DNA of 64,000 nucleotides, taken from Cognatundibacterium oligocarboniphilum. GTDB lineage: Bacteria; Pseudomonadota; Gammaproteobacteria; Burkholderiales; Burkholderiaceae_D. Positions 54,185-63,970 of this stretch are shown here, piece by piece. Made by a program: the position numbers and the translations under genes. The number at the start of each line of letters is the position of its first letter. Position 1 is the first letter of the stretch. Below the pieces are notes generated by a model that was not told the DNA's origin, made no database searches, and saw only the letters and a program-made list of their open reading frames with translations. The stretch covers positions 342,407 through 406,406 of the forward strand of contig NZ_JABXYJ010000006.1 in the NCBI RefSeq assembly GCF_013377855.1. Reading direction: 5' to 3'.

Positions 54185-54616
54185 TTAAGCGATGGTACCG
54201 CCAGCAGCTTCGATTGCAGCTTTAGCGCCTTTAGTGACGATCAAGCCGTTCAAAGTAACTTTCTTGGAAATTGCGCCAGACAGAATCACACGTACTGTAC
54301 GTGCGAGTTCAGAAACGACACCAGCTTGTTTCAAAGCCAGGATATCGATTTCGGTCACTGGCAGGTTTTCCAGGTCAGTCAGACGAACTTCTGCTTTAAA
54401 CGGTGTTGCCAGTGATTTGAAACCACGTTTTGGCAAACGGCGTTGCAGAGGCATCTGGCCACCTTCGAAACCGACTTTATGAAAGCCGCCCGAACGGGAC
54501 TTCTGACCTTTGTGACCACGGCCAGCTGTTTTACCTAAACCAGAACCGATACCGCGACCAACACGACGTTTGTAGTGTTTAGCGCCATCAGCTGGCTGAA
54601 TGTTATTCAATTCCAT
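54185..54616 (-). CDS. rplO: Ribosomal protein L15
   Basis: 143 residues from ATG 54616 (M-E-L-N-N-I-Q-P), with GGAG upstream; 13 further codons are open. The [23 protein letters not shown] stretch that threads into 23S rRNA is present. Late-assembling 50S protein. Confidence 0.98.
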   Translation of the reverse strand: MELNNIQPADGAKHYKRRVGRGIGSGLGKTAGRGHKGQKSRSGGFHKVGFEGGQMPLQRRLPKRGFKSLATPFKAEVRLTDLENLPVTEIDILALKQAGVVSELARTVRVILSGAISKKVTLNGLIVTKGAKAAIEAAGGTIA

Positions 54617-54644
54617 AATTTGCTCCGATCGAAAACCTGACGGC

Positions 54645-54824
54645 TTACGATACAACCTTCACAAGATACGAGACTTTATTGATCATGCCACGTACTGCTG
54701 GTGTGTCCTGCAATTCAGAAACTGAATTAACACGACGCAGGCCCAGACCACGCACTGTCGCACGGTGATCCTGACGTGTACCGATCAGACCTTTGACCAA
54801 CTGCACTTTTACTGTCTTAGTCAT
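54645..54824 (-). CDS. rpmD: Ribosomal protein L30
   Basis: 59 residues from ATG 54824, with AAGGAG seven bases upstream. The family words [12 protein letters not shown] and V-R-G-L-G-L-R-R-V are present. Small 50S protein lying between rpsE (10 bases) and rplO (28 bases). Confidence 0.97.
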   Translation of the reverse strand: MTKTVKVQLVKGLIGTRQDHRATVRGLGLRRVNSVSELQDTPAVRGMINKVSYLVKVVS

Positions 54825-54834
54825 CGCGCTCTCC

Positions 54835-55353
54835 TTAACCGAGAATTTCTTCAACGGTCTTGCCACGCTTTGCAGCGATTTCAGATGGAGTACTCATCTT
54901 AGCCAGACCATTCAAAGTTGCACGAACCATGTTGTAAGGATTGGTGGAACCGTTGGACTTAGCCACAACGTTTTCAATACCCATTACTTCAAAAATCGCG
55001 CGCATTGGACCACCAGCAATAACGCCAGTACCTTCTTTTGCAGGAGAGATCATGACGGAAGATGCACCATGCTTGCCTGTAACGGTGTGCTGCAAAGTAC
55101 CGTTCTTCAAAGTCACTTTAATCATCTTGCGGCGCGCTTCTTCCATCGCTTTTTGTACGGCAACAGGAACTTCTTTCGACTTTCCTTTACCCATACCGAT
55201 ACGGCCATCGCCATCACCAACGACTGTCAATGCAGCGAAACCCATGATACGACCACCCTTAACCACTTTGGTTACACGGTTGATCGCGATCATTTTTTCG
55301 CGCATGCCATCATCCGGCTTGTCGGCTGCTGTTTTTGCTTGCATTTTTGCCAT
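54835..55353 (-). CDS. rpsE: Ribosomal protein S5
   Basis: 172 residues. An N-terminal dsRNA-binding-like domain with the loop [10 protein letters not shown] precedes [11 protein letters not shown] and the C-terminal domain with [10 protein letters not shown]. It sits at the 30S mRNA entry and affects accuracy; the conserved loop glycines are wild type. Confidence 0.98.
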   Translation of the reverse strand: MAKMQAKTAADKPDDGMREKMIAINRVTKVVKGGRIMGFAALTVVGDGDGRIGMGKGKSKEVPVAVQKAMEEARRKMIKVTLKNGTLQHTVTGKHGASSVMISPAKEGTGVIAGGPMRAIFEVMGIENVVAKSNGSTNPYNMVRATLNGLAKMSTPSEIAAKRGKTVEEILG

Positions 55354-55365
55354 GACAAATTTTCC

Positions 55366-55728
55366 TTAGAACTTCAGGCCAGCTTCGCGGGCAGCTTCTG
55401 CAAGCGCCTTGATGCGGCCATGGTAACGGAAACCGGAGCGGTCAAACGCAACTTCGGTAACCCCTGCTTTGATTGCCTTCTCTGCTACACGCTTGCCGAT
55501 CAAAGTCGCTGCTGCGGCATTGCCACCAGCACCGGATTTGCCAGCCAATTCTGCACGTACTTCTGCTTCTACTGTCGAAGCAGATGCCAACACTTTGGCA
55601 TCTGGGCCAATGATGTTTGCATAGATGTGCAGATTGGTGCGATGCACGGCCAGGCGGTTCACTTTGAGTTCTGCGATCTTGGCACGGGTTTGACGTGCGC
55701 GGCGCAGACGTGATTGTTTCTTGTCCAT
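55366..55728 (-). CDS. rplR: Ribosomal protein L18
   Basis: 120 residues from ATG 55728 ([11 protein letters not shown]); a TTG two codons upstream is less likely because AGGGG fits the ATG. It binds 5S rRNA with L5. The C-terminal [23 protein letters not shown] is the family signature. Confidence 0.98.
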   Translation of the reverse strand: MDKKQSRLRRARQTRAKIAELKVNRLAVHRTNLHIYANIIGPDAKVLASASTVEAEVRAELAGKSGAGGNAAAATLIGKRVAEKAIKAGVTEVAFDRSGFRYHGRIKALAEAAREAGLKF

Positions 55729-55740
55729 CGTCAACCCCTA

Positions 55741-56274
55741 TTACTTCTTCTTGGTTTCTTTAATCACAACCACTTCGTCCGCATAACGGACACCCTTACC
55801 TTTATAAGGCTCTGGGCTGCGGTATGCACGGACTTCAGCTGCCACTTGACCAACCTTCTGCTTATCAACCCCTTTGATCAGGATTTCAGTAGGTGTTGGT
55901 GTTGCGCATGTAACGCCTGCTGGCATCTGATGTACAACTGGATGTGAAAAACCTAAAGACAAATTCAATTTATCACCCTGGGCTTGCGCTTTGTAACCAA
56001 CGCCGACCAATGTGAGTTTGCGCTCAAAGCCTTTAGTCACGCCGTTAACCATATTGTTGACCAGTGCACGCAGTGTGCCCGTCATCGCATTGGCTTCACG
56101 ACCGTCATTGGCCGGAGAAAAACTCAAAGTGCCGTTGTTGTTTGCAACTGCCACCAAGCCATTCAGGCTTTGTGTCAATGCACCCATAGGACCTTTTACT
56201 GTAATCTGCTCTGCTGAAATTGCGACTTCCGCACCTGCCGGCAAAGCGATTGGCATCTTACCTACTCGAGACAT
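55741..56274 (-). CDS. rplF: Ribosomal protein L6
   Basis: 177 residues made of two similar domains. The C-terminal [13 protein letters not shown] that contacts the sarcin-ricin region is intact. It lies ten bases after rpsH. Confidence 0.98.
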   Translation of the reverse strand: MSRVGKMPIALPAGAEVAISAEQITVKGPMGALTQSLNGLVAVANNNGTLSFSPANDGREANAMTGTLRALVNNMVNGVTKGFERKLTLVGVGYKAQAQGDKLNLSLGFSHPVVHQMPAGVTCATPTPTEILIKGVDKQKVGQVAAEVRAYRSPEPYKGKGVRYADEVVVIKETKKK

Positions 56275-56284
56275 CTTTCACTCC

Positions 56285-56680
56285 TTAGGCGACGTAGCAA
56301 ATCACTTCGCCACCAACACCGGTTGCGCGCGCTTTGCGGTCAGTCATGACGCCTTTTGGTGTGGACACAATCGCCACGCCCAAACCGTTCATGACGCTTG
56401 GAATCTCGTCTTTACCTTTGTAAATACGAAGACCTGGGCGAGATACACGCTCCAAGCGTTCAATAACAGGACGTCCTGCATAATATTTCAGGCCGATTTT
56501 TAATTCGGACTTACCTGCAGTTTCTAAAACTGCGAAATCTTCAATGTAACCTTCGTCTTTCAGTACGTTGGCAATTGCCACTTTTACCTTAGAAGACGGC
56601 ATCGCAACGACAGTTTTCTGAACAACTTGTGCGTTACGAATGCGGGTCAGCATATCGGCGATAGGATCGCTCATACTCAT
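56285..56680 (-). CDS. rpsH: Ribosomal protein S8
   Basis: 131 residues; [13 protein letters not shown] at the start and [12 protein letters not shown] near the C-terminus. In E. coli S8 represses the spc operon by binding its mRNA near rplE. The first of two in-frame ATG codons has the better Shine-Dalgarno spacing (GGAG, eight bases). Confidence 0.98.
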   Translation of the reverse strand: MSMSDPIADMLTRIRNAQVVQKTVVAMPSSKVKVAIANVLKDEGYIEDFAVLETAGKSELKIGLKYYAGRPVIERLERVSRPGLRIYKGKDEIPSVMNGLGVAIVSTPKGVMTDRKARATGVGGEVICYVA

Positions 56681-56694
56681 TGCTTATTCTCCTA

Positions 56695-57000
56695 TTACCA
56701 GCTGGCTTTAGTCATACCCGGGACTTCACCACGCATGGCGACTTCACGGAGTTTAATACGGCCCAGACCGAATTTACGGAATGTGCCACGCGGACGACCT
56801 GTCAATGTGCAGCGATTGCGCTGGCGGGTCGGGTTAGAATTACGTGGCAATGCCTGCAACTTCAGGCGAGCGATATAACGCTCTTCTTCAGTTTTCGACT
56901 GGTCATCAATGATGGCCTTCAGTTCGGCGCGCTTACCAGCGAATTTCTTCACCAGATCTGCACGTTTTTGCTCACGATTAATCAGTGCCAATTTTGCCAT
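56695..57000 (-). CDS. rpsN: Ribosomal protein S14
   Basis: 101 residues, the long zinc-free form (no CxxC pairs). The tail [22 protein letters not shown] is diagnostic. Located in the 30S head, seven bases after rplE. Confidence 0.98.
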   Translation of the reverse strand: MAKLALINREQKRADLVKKFAGKRAELKAIIDDQSKTEEERYIARLKLQALPRNSNPTRQRNRCTLTGRPRGTFRKFGLGRIKLREVAMRGEVPGMTKASW

Positions 57001-57007
57001 GGCGACC

Positions 57008-57547
57008 TCAGTTTCTGAACGGAAATTTAAATGCGGCGAGGAGTGCTTTCGCTTCTTCGTCGGTCTTTGCTGTTGTCGTGATACTGATATTCATACCACG
57101 CAATGCGTCGATCTTGTCGTACTCGATCTCAGGGAAAATGATCTGTTCCTTGACACCGATATTGTAGTTACCACGACCATCAAACGCACGACCAGAAACA
57201 CCACGGAAGTCACGCACACGTGGCAGAGCCACAGTGATGAAGCGATCCAGGAATTCATACATCTGAGCGCCACGCAAAGTTACCATACAGCCGATTGGAT
57301 AACCTTCACGGATTTTAAAACCAGCGATCGCTTTGCGAGCCTTGGTAACAACTGGCTTTTGACCAGCAATTTTTGTCAGATCACCAACCGCATGCTCAAT
57401 GATCTTCTTGTCTGCAACTGCTTCAGACAAACCCATGTTCAGGGTGATCTTCAGGATGCGAGGAACTTCCATGACTGACTTGTATGCATACTTTTCAGTC
57501 AGTTCACCGACGATCTTCTCTTTATATAATGCTTGTAGACGGGCCAT
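57008..57547 (-). CDS. rplE: Ribosomal protein L5
   Basis: 179 residues. It binds 5S rRNA and forms the B1b bridge to S13. The words [17 protein letters not shown]-x-x-M-Y-E-F-L-D-R and [11 protein letters not shown] are present. Four bases after rplX. Confidence 0.98.
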   Translation of the reverse strand: MARLQALYKEKIVGELTEKYAYKSVMEVPRILKITLNMGLSEAVADKKIIEHAVGDLTKIAGQKPVVTKARKAIAGFKIREGYPIGCMVTLRGAQMYEFLDRFITVALPRVRDFRGVSGRAFDGRGNYNIGVKEQIIFPEIEYDKIDALRGMNISITTTAKTDEEAKALLAAFKFPFRN

Positions 57548-57551
57548 GATG

Positions 57552-57866
57552 TTATGCCTTCACAACTTCGCCAGTCGACTTATAGACGCGGACTTTCTTA
57601 CCATCCACGACCTTGAAGCCTACACGGTCTGCCTTGCCGGAAGCTGCATTAAACAACGCAACATTCGACACATGAATCGGCATCAATTTATCAACGATGC
57701 CACCAACTGCGCCAGTCATCGGATTTGGCTTAACGGCCTTCTTGGCAACATTAACACCAGCGACAACAACATAATCGCCATCGATGCAAGCCTGCACCTG
57801 ACCGCGCTTACCTTTGTCTTTACCTGTTAAGACGATGACTTCGTCGTTTTTACGAATTTTATTCAT
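57552..57866 (-). CDS. rplX: Ribosomal protein L24
   Basis: 104 residues from ATG 57866; the frame can also begin at an adjacent GTG. The KOW motif ([13 protein letters not shown]) lies near the N-terminus. It initiates 50S assembly. AGGGG lies just upstream. Confidence 0.97.
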   Translation of the reverse strand: MNKIRKNDEVIVLTGKDKGKRGQVQACIDGDYVVVAGVNVAKKAVKPNPMTGAVGGIVDKLMPIHVSNVALFNAASGKADRVGFKVVDGKKVRVYKSTGEVVKA

Positions 57867-57875
57867 CACGACCCC

Positions 57876-58244
57876 TTACAGCACTTCTGGAGCCAGAGAC
57901 ACGATTTTCATAAAACGCTCAGTACGCAACTCACGCGTCACTGGGCCGAAAATACGAGTGCCGATAGGCTCAAGCTTTGCATTCAACAATACTGCGGCAT
58001 TGCCATCAAATTTGACCAACGAGCCATCCTGACGACGAACACCCTTAGCTGTTCTCACAACAACGGCGTTGTAAATTTCACCTTTTTTTACACGACCGCG
58101 TGGAGCAGCAGATTTCACAGTGACTTTAATAACATCACCGATACCCGCATAACGACGCTTGGAACCGCCCAATACCTTAATGCACAAAACTTCGCGCGCA
58201 CCAGTATTGTCAGCCACTTCCAGCCGGCTTTCTGTTTGAATCAT
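57876..58244 (-). CDS. rplN: Ribosomal protein L14
   Basis: 122 residues. The signature [19 protein letters not shown] is near the start. It forms bridges to 16S rRNA and binds the silencing factor RsfS. First gene after the 238-base spacer, and therefore the first spc-type gene here. Confidence 0.98.
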   Translation of the reverse strand: MIQTESRLEVADNTGAREVLCIKVLGGSKRRYAGIGDVIKVTVKSAAPRGRVKKGEIYNAVVVRTAKGVRRQDGSLVKFDGNAAVLLNAKLEPIGTRIFGPVTRELRTERFMKIVSLAPEVL

Positions 58245-58482
58245 AATGTTCTCTTTCCCAACTTAATCCACACAACCTGCACAATGCAAGCCTGTAGTCA
58301 GTCTTGGTCCTGCCAGCCAACCCCTACATAACCTGCAATGCACGAGCCAACTGATTAGGTGGACGATTTTTTTTAACCACTCTCACAGCGAGGAGTGCTG
58401 CGAAAGACATTTAGGCTGCCACCTGCACTTTGCAAATGACAGCCCATTATTATTACACCAAAAAAAATTTTGTGCAATAAAT
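58245..58482 (-). promoter_or_regulatory. rpsQ-rplN spacer with spc-type promoter
   Basis: 238 bases in a cluster whose other gaps in this part are mostly under 30. TTGCAC (58477-58472) and AATAAT (58454-58449), 17 bases apart, form a good promoter just after the rpsQ stop, giving a leader of about 200 bases. The word TGCAGGT occurs three times on the minus strand, twice in near-repeats of about 30 bases close to rplN. A 24-codon frame starting near 58451 has no ribosome site and is not called. Confidence 0.6.
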
Positions 58483-58755
58483 TTATACGACTTGTGCTAC
58501 TTGAACCACACGAGTGACTGTCCAGGCTTTCGTCTTGGAGATTGGACGACCTTCCTGAATCTCAACTGTGTCGCCTTCTTTTGCCTGGTTCGCTTCATCG
58601 TGCGCGTGGTACTTTGCAGTACGGACGATGATCTTGCCATACAAAGGATGTTTGACGTGACGCTCAACCAGTACGGTGACTGTTTTGTTCATCTTGTCGG
58701 ACACAACCTTGCCAATCAATGTGCGCTTCAATGCCACTTTTACTTGATCGTTCAT
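58483..58755 (-). CDS. rpsQ: Ribosomal protein S17
   Basis: 90 residues of the OB fold; [16 protein letters not shown] and the loop K-Y-H-A-H-D-E are typical. Primary 16S binder in the 30S body. Its ATG shares one base with the rpmC stop. Last S10-type gene before the long spacer. Confidence 0.98.
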   Translation of the reverse strand: MNDQVKVALKRTLIGKVVSDKMNKTVTVLVERHVKHPLYGKIIVRTAKYHAHDEANQAKEGDTVEIQEGRPISKTKAWTVTRVVQVAQVV

Positions 58756-58946
58756 TATTTGGCATCCTTCTGATTCATGACGGTTTTCACACGAGCGATG
58801 TCACGACGAACTTTCTTCAACTGTGCTGTATTTGTCAGTTGCTGAGTAGCGATTTGCATACGCAGGCTGAACTGAGCTTTCAGCAAATCATTGAGTTCCT
58901 TAGTCAAAGCCGCTTGATCCTTACCTTGGAGTTCAGATACTTTCAT
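58755..58946 (-). CDS. rpmC: Ribosomal protein L29
   Basis: 63 residues, an antiparallel helical hairpin ([14 protein letters not shown]... then [11 protein letters not shown]). At the tunnel exit beside L23. Twelve bases after rplP and overlapping rpsQ by one base. Confidence 0.97.
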   Translation of the reverse strand: MKVSELQGKDQAALTKELNDLLKAQFSLRMQIATQQLTNTAQLKKVRRDIARVKTVMNQKDAK

Positions 58947-58958
58947 TTACAACTCCTA

Positions 58959-59378
58959 TTATTGACCGACTTGGCGAACGACGAAAGTCGTTGCTAACGG
59001 CAACTTCGCTGCCGCCAGACGGAACGCTTCACGTGCGAGCGATTCATCGACACCATCCATCTCGTACAACATTTTGCCTGGTTGAATTTCGGCAACATAG
59101 TACTCAGGATTACCTTTACCATTACCCATACGGACCTCTGCAGGCTTCTGGGAAATTGGCTTGTCCGGGAAAATACGGATCCAGATGCGGCCGCCACGTT
59201 TGATGTGACGTGTCATTGCACGACGCGCAGCCTCGATCTGACGCGCTGTGATACGACCACGGCCAACCGCTTTCAAGCCAAACTCACCGAAGGAGACTGC
59301 TGTACCGCGGGTATGCGAGATACCTTTGTTACGGCCTTTTTGCTCCTTGCGATATTTTCTGCGTGCTGGTTGCAGCAT
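58959..59378 (-). CDS. rplP: Ribosomal protein L16
   Basis: 139 residues beginning [28 protein letters not shown] and R-M-G-x-G-K-G are signatures. The arginine of the R-M-G-N-G-K-G loop corresponds to the residue hydroxylated by YcfD/RoxA in E. coli. It organizes the A site of the 50S subunit. Confidence 0.98.
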   Translation of the reverse strand: MLQPARRKYRKEQKGRNKGISHTRGTAVSFGEFGLKAVGRGRITARQIEAARRAMTRHIKRGGRIWIRIFPDKPISQKPAEVRMGNGKGNPEYYVAEIQPGKMLYEMDGVDESLAREAFRLAAAKLPLATTFVVRQVGQ

Positions 59379-59380
59379 GA

Positions 59381-60205
59381 TTATTCTCCTGCTTTCTCAG
59401 CTGGTGCTGCATCAGCTTTTGCGCGTACACGCTTAGCTGGAGCTGCTGCGCCAGTTGTATTTTGCCCTTCAGGACGCTTGGCACGTGGACGGCTGTTTGG
59501 CTTGCCATCGTCACGACGCGGACCACGACGTTTTTTGTCGTCTTCCGGTGTCGATTCGATCACAGGCGCATCGCCGTTTGCCAAACGATCACCTTTGTAG
59601 ACCCACACTTTGACACCGATGATGCCGTAAGTTGTGGATGCTTCACCGAAACCGTAGTCGATATCAGCGCGCAGTGTATGCAGAGGCACACGGCCTTCGC
59701 GATACCATTCTTTACGTGCGATTTCGATACCGTTCAGACGACCGCCGGACATGATCTTGATGCCTTGTGCACCCAGACGCATTGCGTTCTGCATCGCACG
59801 TTTCATCGCGCGGCGGAACATGATGCGCTTTTCGAGCTGCTGAGCGATCGAATCTGCAATCAGTTGCGCATCGATTTCTGGCTTGCGGATTTCTTCGATG
59901 TTGACGTGAACTGGCACGCCCATCATCTTGGACAAATCTGCTTTCAGAACCTCGATATCTTCGCCTTTTTTACCAATCACAACACCTGGACGGGAGCTGT
60001 AAATGGTAATACGTGCATTTTTCGCCGGACGCTCAATAACGATACGGCCTACGGAAGCGTTTTTCAGTTTCTTCTTCAGGTAATCACGTACCTTCAGATC
60101 TTCACCAAGCATGGAGGCAAAATTACTGTTGCCCGCATACCAGCGCGAAGACCAGTTGCGTGTTACCGCCAGACGAAAACCGGTTGGATGTATCTTCTGT
60201 CCCAT
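59381..60205 (-). CDS. rpsC: Ribosomal protein S3 with extended basic tail
   Basis: 274 residues, about 40 longer than E. coli S3. The KH domain (about 38-106) contains [10 protein letters not shown], followed by the C-terminal S3 domain with [21 protein letters not shown]. The extra tail (about 215-274) is rich in Lys, Arg, Pro and Ala and looks disordered. It lines the mRNA entry channel and has helicase activity with S4 and S5. Confidence 0.98.
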   Translation of the reverse strand: MGQKIHPTGFRLAVTRNWSSRWYAGNSNFASMLGEDLKVRDYLKKKLKNASVGRIVIERPAKNARITIYSSRPGVVIGKKGEDIEVLKADLSKMMGVPVHVNIEEIRKPEIDAQLIADSIAQQLEKRIMFRRAMKRAMQNAMRLGAQGIKIMSGGRLNGIEIARKEWYREGRVPLHTLRADIDYGFGEASTTYGIIGVKVWVYKGDRLANGDAPVIESTPEDDKKRRGPRRDDGKPNSRPRAKRPEGQNTTGAAAPAKRVRAKADAAPAEKAGE

Positions 60206-60214
60206 CGTGACTCC

Positions 60215-60544
60215 TTAGTTACCAACAGTCACGTAGATGTGACAGGATTGTTTAGAGATACGATCACCGCGACCTTTAGCGCGTGCTGTGAAGCGCTTCA
60301 GAATCGCACCTTTTTCGACATAGATAGTCTTTACTTTCAGCTCGTCGATATCTGCGCCATCGTTATGCTCGGCGTTCGCAATTGCGGACTCCAGCACTTT
60401 CTTGATGATCGCAGCACCTTTTTTAGGGCTGAAAGCCAGGATATTCAATGCCTGATCTACTTTTTTACCGCGGATCAGATCTGCCACCAGGCGACCTTTT
60501 TGCTCAGACAGACGCACACCGCGCAGAGTTGCTTTAGTTTCCAT
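60215..60544 (-). CDS. rplV: Ribosomal protein L22
   Basis: 109 residues from the second of two adjacent ATG codons, because AAGGA is only three bases from the first. The tunnel-lining hairpin lies near residues 80-100 (R-A-K-G-R-G-D-R-I). Mutations there give macrolide resistance; the loop is of normal length here. Confidence 0.97.
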   Translation of the reverse strand: METKATLRGVRLSEQKGRLVADLIRGKKVDQALNILAFSPKKGAAIIKKVLESAIANAEHNDGADIDELKVKTIYVEKGAILKRFTARAKGRGDRISKQSCHIYVTVGN

Positions 60545-60553
60545 CATCGGTCC

Positions 60554-60829
60554 TTATTTCTTAGCCTTTTTATCGGCAGCGTGACCCTTGAACGTACGGG
60601 TCAGCGCAAATTCGCCGAGTTTGTGACCAACCATGTTCTCGGAAACATAAACCGGCACGTGCTGCTTGCCGTTATGCACCGCAATGGTCAAACCGATGAA
60701 GTCCGGCATAATTGTCGAACGGCGGGACCAAGTTTTGATTGGCTTTTTGTCTTTAGTTGCTTGCGCAGCTTCGACTTTCTTCACCAGATGGGCGTCGCAG
60801 AACGGCCCTTTTTTCAATGAACGTGTCAT
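60554..60829 (-). CDS. rpsS: Ribosomal protein S19
   Basis: 91 residues; [11 protein letters not shown] at the start and [26 protein letters not shown] are diagnostic. 30S head, contacts S13 and L5. Ten bases after rplB. Confidence 0.98.
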   Translation of the reverse strand: MTRSLKKGPFCDAHLVKKVEAAQATKDKKPIKTWSRRSTIMPDFIGLTIAVHNGKQHVPVYVSENMVGHKLGEFALTRTFKGHAADKKAKK

Positions 60830-60839
60830 GTGTTATCCC

Positions 60840-61667
60840 TTATTTCTTACCACGGCGTGAGACGATCATCGAAGTAGTACGCTTGTTGCGACGTGTCTTC
60901 TTACCCTTGGTCTGTTGACCCCATGGAGATACTGGATGACGACCGGCTGCTGTTCTACCTTCACCACCACCGTGTGGGTGATCGATCGGGTTCATGACCA
61001 CACCGCGAACGGTAGGACGAACGCCGCGCCAGCGCATTGCACCAGCCTTACCAATCTTACGCAGATTGTGTTCGCCGTTACCAACTTCACCGATCGTTGC
61101 ACGGCATTCGATATGAATGCGACGCACTTCACCGGAGCGCAGACGAACCTGAGCGTAAGTACCTTCACGCGCCATCAGCACAACGCCAGCACCTGCTGTA
61201 CGTGCGATCTGAGCACCCTTGCCTGGCAACATTTCTACGCAGTGCATAGTTGTACCGACAGGGATATTGCGGATAGGCAGGCAGTTACCTGCCTTGATCG
61301 GAGCCTGAGAACCATTCATCAACTGATCGCCGGCTGCAACGCCTTTAGGAGCAATGATGTATGCACGTTCACCGTCCGCATAGCACAACAATGCAATGTG
61401 TGCTGTACGGTTAGGATCGTATTCAATACGCTCTACTTTTGCAGGAATACCATCTTTGTTGCGTTTGAAGTCAACAACACGGTAATGCTGCTTATGACCA
61501 CCACCGATATGGCGGGTAGTGATGTGACCGTTGTTATTACGGCCAGCAGTTTTGGATTTCTTTTCCAACAAAGCAGCGAATGGACGACCTTTGAACAGGC
61601 CCTCTGTCACTACTTTCACCATACCACGACGACCTGGTGAGGTTGGCTTCATCTTAACGAGTGCCAT
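60840..61667 (-). CDS. rplB: Ribosomal protein L2
   Basis: 275 residues. The C-terminal [15 protein letters not shown] carries the His near the peptidyl transferase centre. T-S-P-G-R-R-G-M near the start and [12 protein letters not shown] are signatures. Two bases after rplW. Confidence 0.98.
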   Translation of the reverse strand: MALVKMKPTSPGRRGMVKVVTEGLFKGRPFAALLEKKSKTAGRNNNGHITTRHIGGGHKQHYRVVDFKRNKDGIPAKVERIEYDPNRTAHIALLCYADGERAYIIAPKGVAAGDQLMNGSQAPIKAGNCLPIRNIPVGTTMHCVEMLPGKGAQIARTAGAGVVLMAREGTYAQVRLRSGEVRRIHIECRATIGEVGNGEHNLRKIGKAGAMRWRGVRPTVRGVVMNPIDHPHGGGEGRTAAGRHPVSPWGQQTKGKKTRRNKRTTSMIVSRRGKK

Positions 61668-61669
61668 GA

Positions 61670-61984
61670 TTATGCCCCCTCAGTGAAGTTGATTTCCTGA
61701 CCCGGCTTCAAGCATACGAAAGCGCGCTTTGTATGATTGCGACGGCCAGTAAATCTACCGGTACGTTTTTGTTTACCTTGACGATTTGCCACCTGTACAG
61801 ACTCAACCTGTACTTTGAACAGCAATTCGACGGCAGCCTTGATTTCTGGCTTGGTTGCATCTGGGGTCACCAGGAAAACCACTTGCTCATTCTTTTCAGC
61901 AACCATGGTTGCTTTTTCAGAAATCACAGGAGCCAGCAACACCTTCATCAGGCGTTCTTCGCTATGTTTGACTAATGCGCTCAT
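61670..61984 (-). CDS. rplW: Ribosomal protein L23
   Basis: 104 residues. Its ATG overlaps the rplD stop by four bases (ATGA). A second ATG at codon 13 ([14 protein letters not shown]) is the family-like start, so both are possible. L23 is the docking site for trigger factor and SRP at the tunnel exit. Confidence 0.96.
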   Translation of the reverse strand: MSALVKHSEERLMKVLLAPVISEKATMVAEKNEQVVFLVTPDATKPEIKAAVELLFKVQVESVQVANRQGKQKRTGRFTGRRNHTKRAFVCLKPGQEINFTEGA

Positions 61985-62604
61985 GCCAGCATCTCCTCAA
62001 TCTTTGCCAGTGCCGGCTTAGTGATCAACACTTTCTTGTAGAACACCAGAGAAACTGGATCAGCATAACGTGGCTCTACCACCAGAACGTTAGCCAGGTT
62101 ACGTGCTGCCAACATCAGATTTTCGTTAAATTCATCAGTGATGATCAGAACGGAATCCAGGCAACCCAACGCCTTGAGCTTTTCAGACAACAATTTTGTC
62201 TTAGGTGCATCAACAGCAACATTCTCAACCACTTGCAGACGGTCTTCACGAGCCAACTGAGACAGGATCGAGCAGATACCTGCGCGATACATCTTTTTGT
62301 TCACTTTGTGAGAGAAGTTTTCGTCTGGCGTATTCGGGAATATACGCCCCCCCCCGCGCCAGAGTGGAGAAGAGGACATACCAGCACGTGCACGACCAGT
62401 GCCTTTTTGGCGCCATGGCTTTTTAGTCGTGTGATGAACCTCTTCGCGGTCTTTTTGCTTGCGGTTACCGCTGCGAGCATTAGCCTGGAATGCAACGACG
62501 ACCTGATGAATCAATGCTTCGTTGTAATCACGGCCAAAAATTGTATCAGGTGCTGCGACATTTGCCGCTGCCTGACCTTGTTCGTTTAGGAGCTTCAGTT
62601 CCAT
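61981..62604 (-). CDS. rplD: Ribosomal protein L4
   Basis: 207 residues. The tunnel loop [23 protein letters not shown] is intact. In E. coli L4 represses the S10 operon through the mRNA leader; the structured leader before rplC in this window is a natural candidate target. Starts three bases after the rplC stop. Confidence 0.98.
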   Translation of the reverse strand: MELKLLNEQGQAAANVAAPDTIFGRDYNEALIHQVVVAFQANARSGNRKQKDREEVHHTTKKPWRQKGTGRARAGMSSSPLWRGGGRIFPNTPDENFSHKVNKKMYRAGICSILSQLAREDRLQVVENVAVDAPKTKLLSEKLKALGCLDSVLIITDEFNENLMLAARNLANVLVVEPRYADPVSLVFYKKVLITKPALAKIEEMLA

Positions 62605-62607
62605 GGA

Positions 62608-63264
62608 TTAGGCTCCCTTCTTGGCTTTAACTTTAACAGCAGGAGATACAATCACCTGACCATTTTTTGCACCCGGCACAGCACCCTTCACCAGCAACAA
62701 CTGGCGATCAGCATCAACACGAGCGATTTCCAGATTTTGCACAGTGCGCTTCACATCACCCAGATGACCAGTCATGCGCTTACCAGGGAAAACACGACCT
62801 GGATCCTGCGCCATACCGATAGAACCCGGGACATTATGGGAACGGGAGTTACCGTGAGTAGCACGACCAGAAGAGAAGTGATAACGCTTGATGGTACCGG
62901 CATAGCCCTTACCAATTGTCACGCCCTGCACATCCACTTTCTGACCAGCCTCGAACAAACCGACAGGCACAACATCGCCAGCCTTGAGTTCAGCAGCCTT
63001 AGCAGCATCAACACGGAATTCTTTTAAGACAGTACCAGCTTCAACACCTGCTTTTGCGAGGTGACCGGCAGCCGCTTTAGTTACGCGGGATGCACGGCGC
63101 TGACCGAAAGTAACCTGAACAGCAGAGTAACCGTCTGTTTCAGGAGTTTTGACTTGCGTCACGCGGTTGTTGGACACATCCAATACTGTAACCGGAATAG
63201 AATCCCCGTCATCAGTAAAGATACGCATCATACCAACCTTGCGACCAACTAGGCCCAAGCTCAT
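62608..63264 (-). CDS. rplC: Ribosomal protein L3
   Basis: 218 residues from ATG 63264 ([12 protein letters not shown]), with GGAG upstream; six more codons are open. The long central extension [20 protein letters not shown] reaches toward the peptidyl transferase centre. One of the first proteins to bind 23S rRNA. Preceded by its own promoter and leader, unlike the classical S10 operon where rpsJ directly precedes it. Confidence 0.98.
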   Translation of the reverse strand: MSLGLVGRKVGMMRIFTDDGDSIPVTVLDVSNNRVTQVKTPETDGYSAVQVTFGQRRASRVTKAAAGHLAKAGVEAGTVLKEFRVDAAKAAELKAGDVVPVGLFEAGQKVDVQGVTIGKGYAGTIKRYHFSSGRATHGNSRSHNVPGSIGMAQDPGRVFPGKRMTGHLGDVKRTVQNLEIARVDADRQLLLVKGAVPGAKNGQVIVSPAVKVKAKKGA

Positions 63265-63277
63265 TATTTTCTCCATT

Positions 63278-63353
63278 CTCACCTACGATTGGGTGAGGCT
63301 GATGTTTAAAAAACTTAAACAAATAGGCCAGCCGAAGCTGACCCACATCTAAG
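63278..63353 (-). promoter_or_regulatory. Three-hairpin leader before rplC
   Basis: Minus strand, in order: GGTCAGC/GCTGGCC closed by TTCG (63343-63326), GTTTAA/TTAAAC (63320-63304) and CTCACC/GGTGAG (63297-63278). The last ends just before the Shine-Dalgarno sequence. It fits an autogenous ribosomal-protein leader; the ligand is not known. Confidence 0.55.
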
Positions 63354-63359
63354 CCTTCC

Positions 63360-63388
63360 ATTATAGCCCGTGATTTTTTAATTCACAA
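63360..63388 (-). promoter_or_regulatory. Strong promoter in front of rplC
   Basis: TTGTGA (63388-63383) and a perfect TATAAT (63365-63360) separated by 17 bases, predicting a start near 63353 and a leader of about 90 bases. The best promoter match in the window. Confidence 0.8.
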
Positions 63389-63475
63389 GCAAAAATATTT
63401 GAAAATTTAAAAATTTGTGGTATGTCAAACTGCCACCGATTTTTTGGAATTCAAAGAAAGAAGGCAGCAATACGA

Positions 63476-63793
63476 TTATTGCAGCTTGATTTCAACATCC
63501 ACGCCAGCTGGCAAATCAAGCTTCATCAAAGCATCAACAGTTTTATCTGTAGGATCAACAATATCCATCAGGCGCTGATGAGTACGGATCTCAAACTGAT
63601 CACGGGAAGCCTTGTTGACGTGCGGGGAACGCAGTACGTCAAAACGCTGAATACGTGTTGGCAAAGGAACCGGACCCTTAACAACTGCACCAGTGCGCTT
63701 CGCTGTTTCAACGATTTCCAGCGCGGACTGATCGATCAGCTTGTAGTCAAATGCTTTCAGGCGAATGCGGATTTTTTGATTCTGTGTAGACAT
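63476..63793 (-). CDS. rpsJ: Ribosomal protein S10 (NusE)
   Basis: 105 residues; [14 protein letters not shown] near the start and [17 protein letters not shown] are diagnostic. S10 also acts as NusE in antitermination with NusB and NusG. AGGA precedes the ATG. It is separated from rplC by 211 bases with a new promoter, and from tuf by a terminator, so it may be made as a short message. Confidence 0.98.
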   Translation of the reverse strand: MSTQNQKIRIRLKAFDYKLIDQSALEIVETAKRTGAVVKGPVPLPTRIQRFDVLRSPHVNKASRDQFEIRTHQRLMDIVDPTDKTVDALMKLDLPAGVDVEIKLQ

Positions 63794-63814
63794 GTCATAT
63801 CCTATAAAGAACGA

Positions 63815-63837
63815 GCCGTCACATCAGGGAGGACGGC
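63815..63837 (-). promoter_or_regulatory. rpsJ leader hairpin
   Basis: GCCGTC and GACGGC form a 6-bp stem with an 11-base loop (CTCCCTGATGT) 22 bases before the rpsJ ATG. Upstream on minus, TTGTTT-N15-TAAAAT is a possible promoter. Confidence 0.4.
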
Positions 63838-63858
63838 AATTTTACAAAGAGCGAATTT

Positions 63859-63899
63859 AAAACAAACGGGCTATCACACCTAAAAAGTGAGATAGCCCG
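63859..63899 (-). terminator. Intrinsic terminator after tuf
   Basis: CGGGCTATC and GATAGCCCG form a 9-bp stem (63867-63899), extended inside by TCAC/GTGA, followed on minus by TTTGTTTT. It lies 71 bases after the tuf stop. Confidence 0.8.
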
Positions 63900-63970
63900 C
63901 TAGTGTACTACAAATTTCGAGTTTTCAACGTTTATCGGTTTAATTTTCGCCGACAAATAGTAAATACAGA

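Noticed and set aside
58379..58453. 24-codon minus-strand frame in the rpsQ-rplN spacer
   Set aside because: No Shine-Dalgarno sequence and its start overlaps the predicted -10; composition gives no support.
59462..60820. 452-codon plus-strand open frame opposite rpsC-rplV-rpsS
   Set aside because: Frame lies antisense to highly conserved ribosomal genes; the translation is rich in Cys, His, Phe and Thr without domain pattern, as expected from reversed ribosomal codons.
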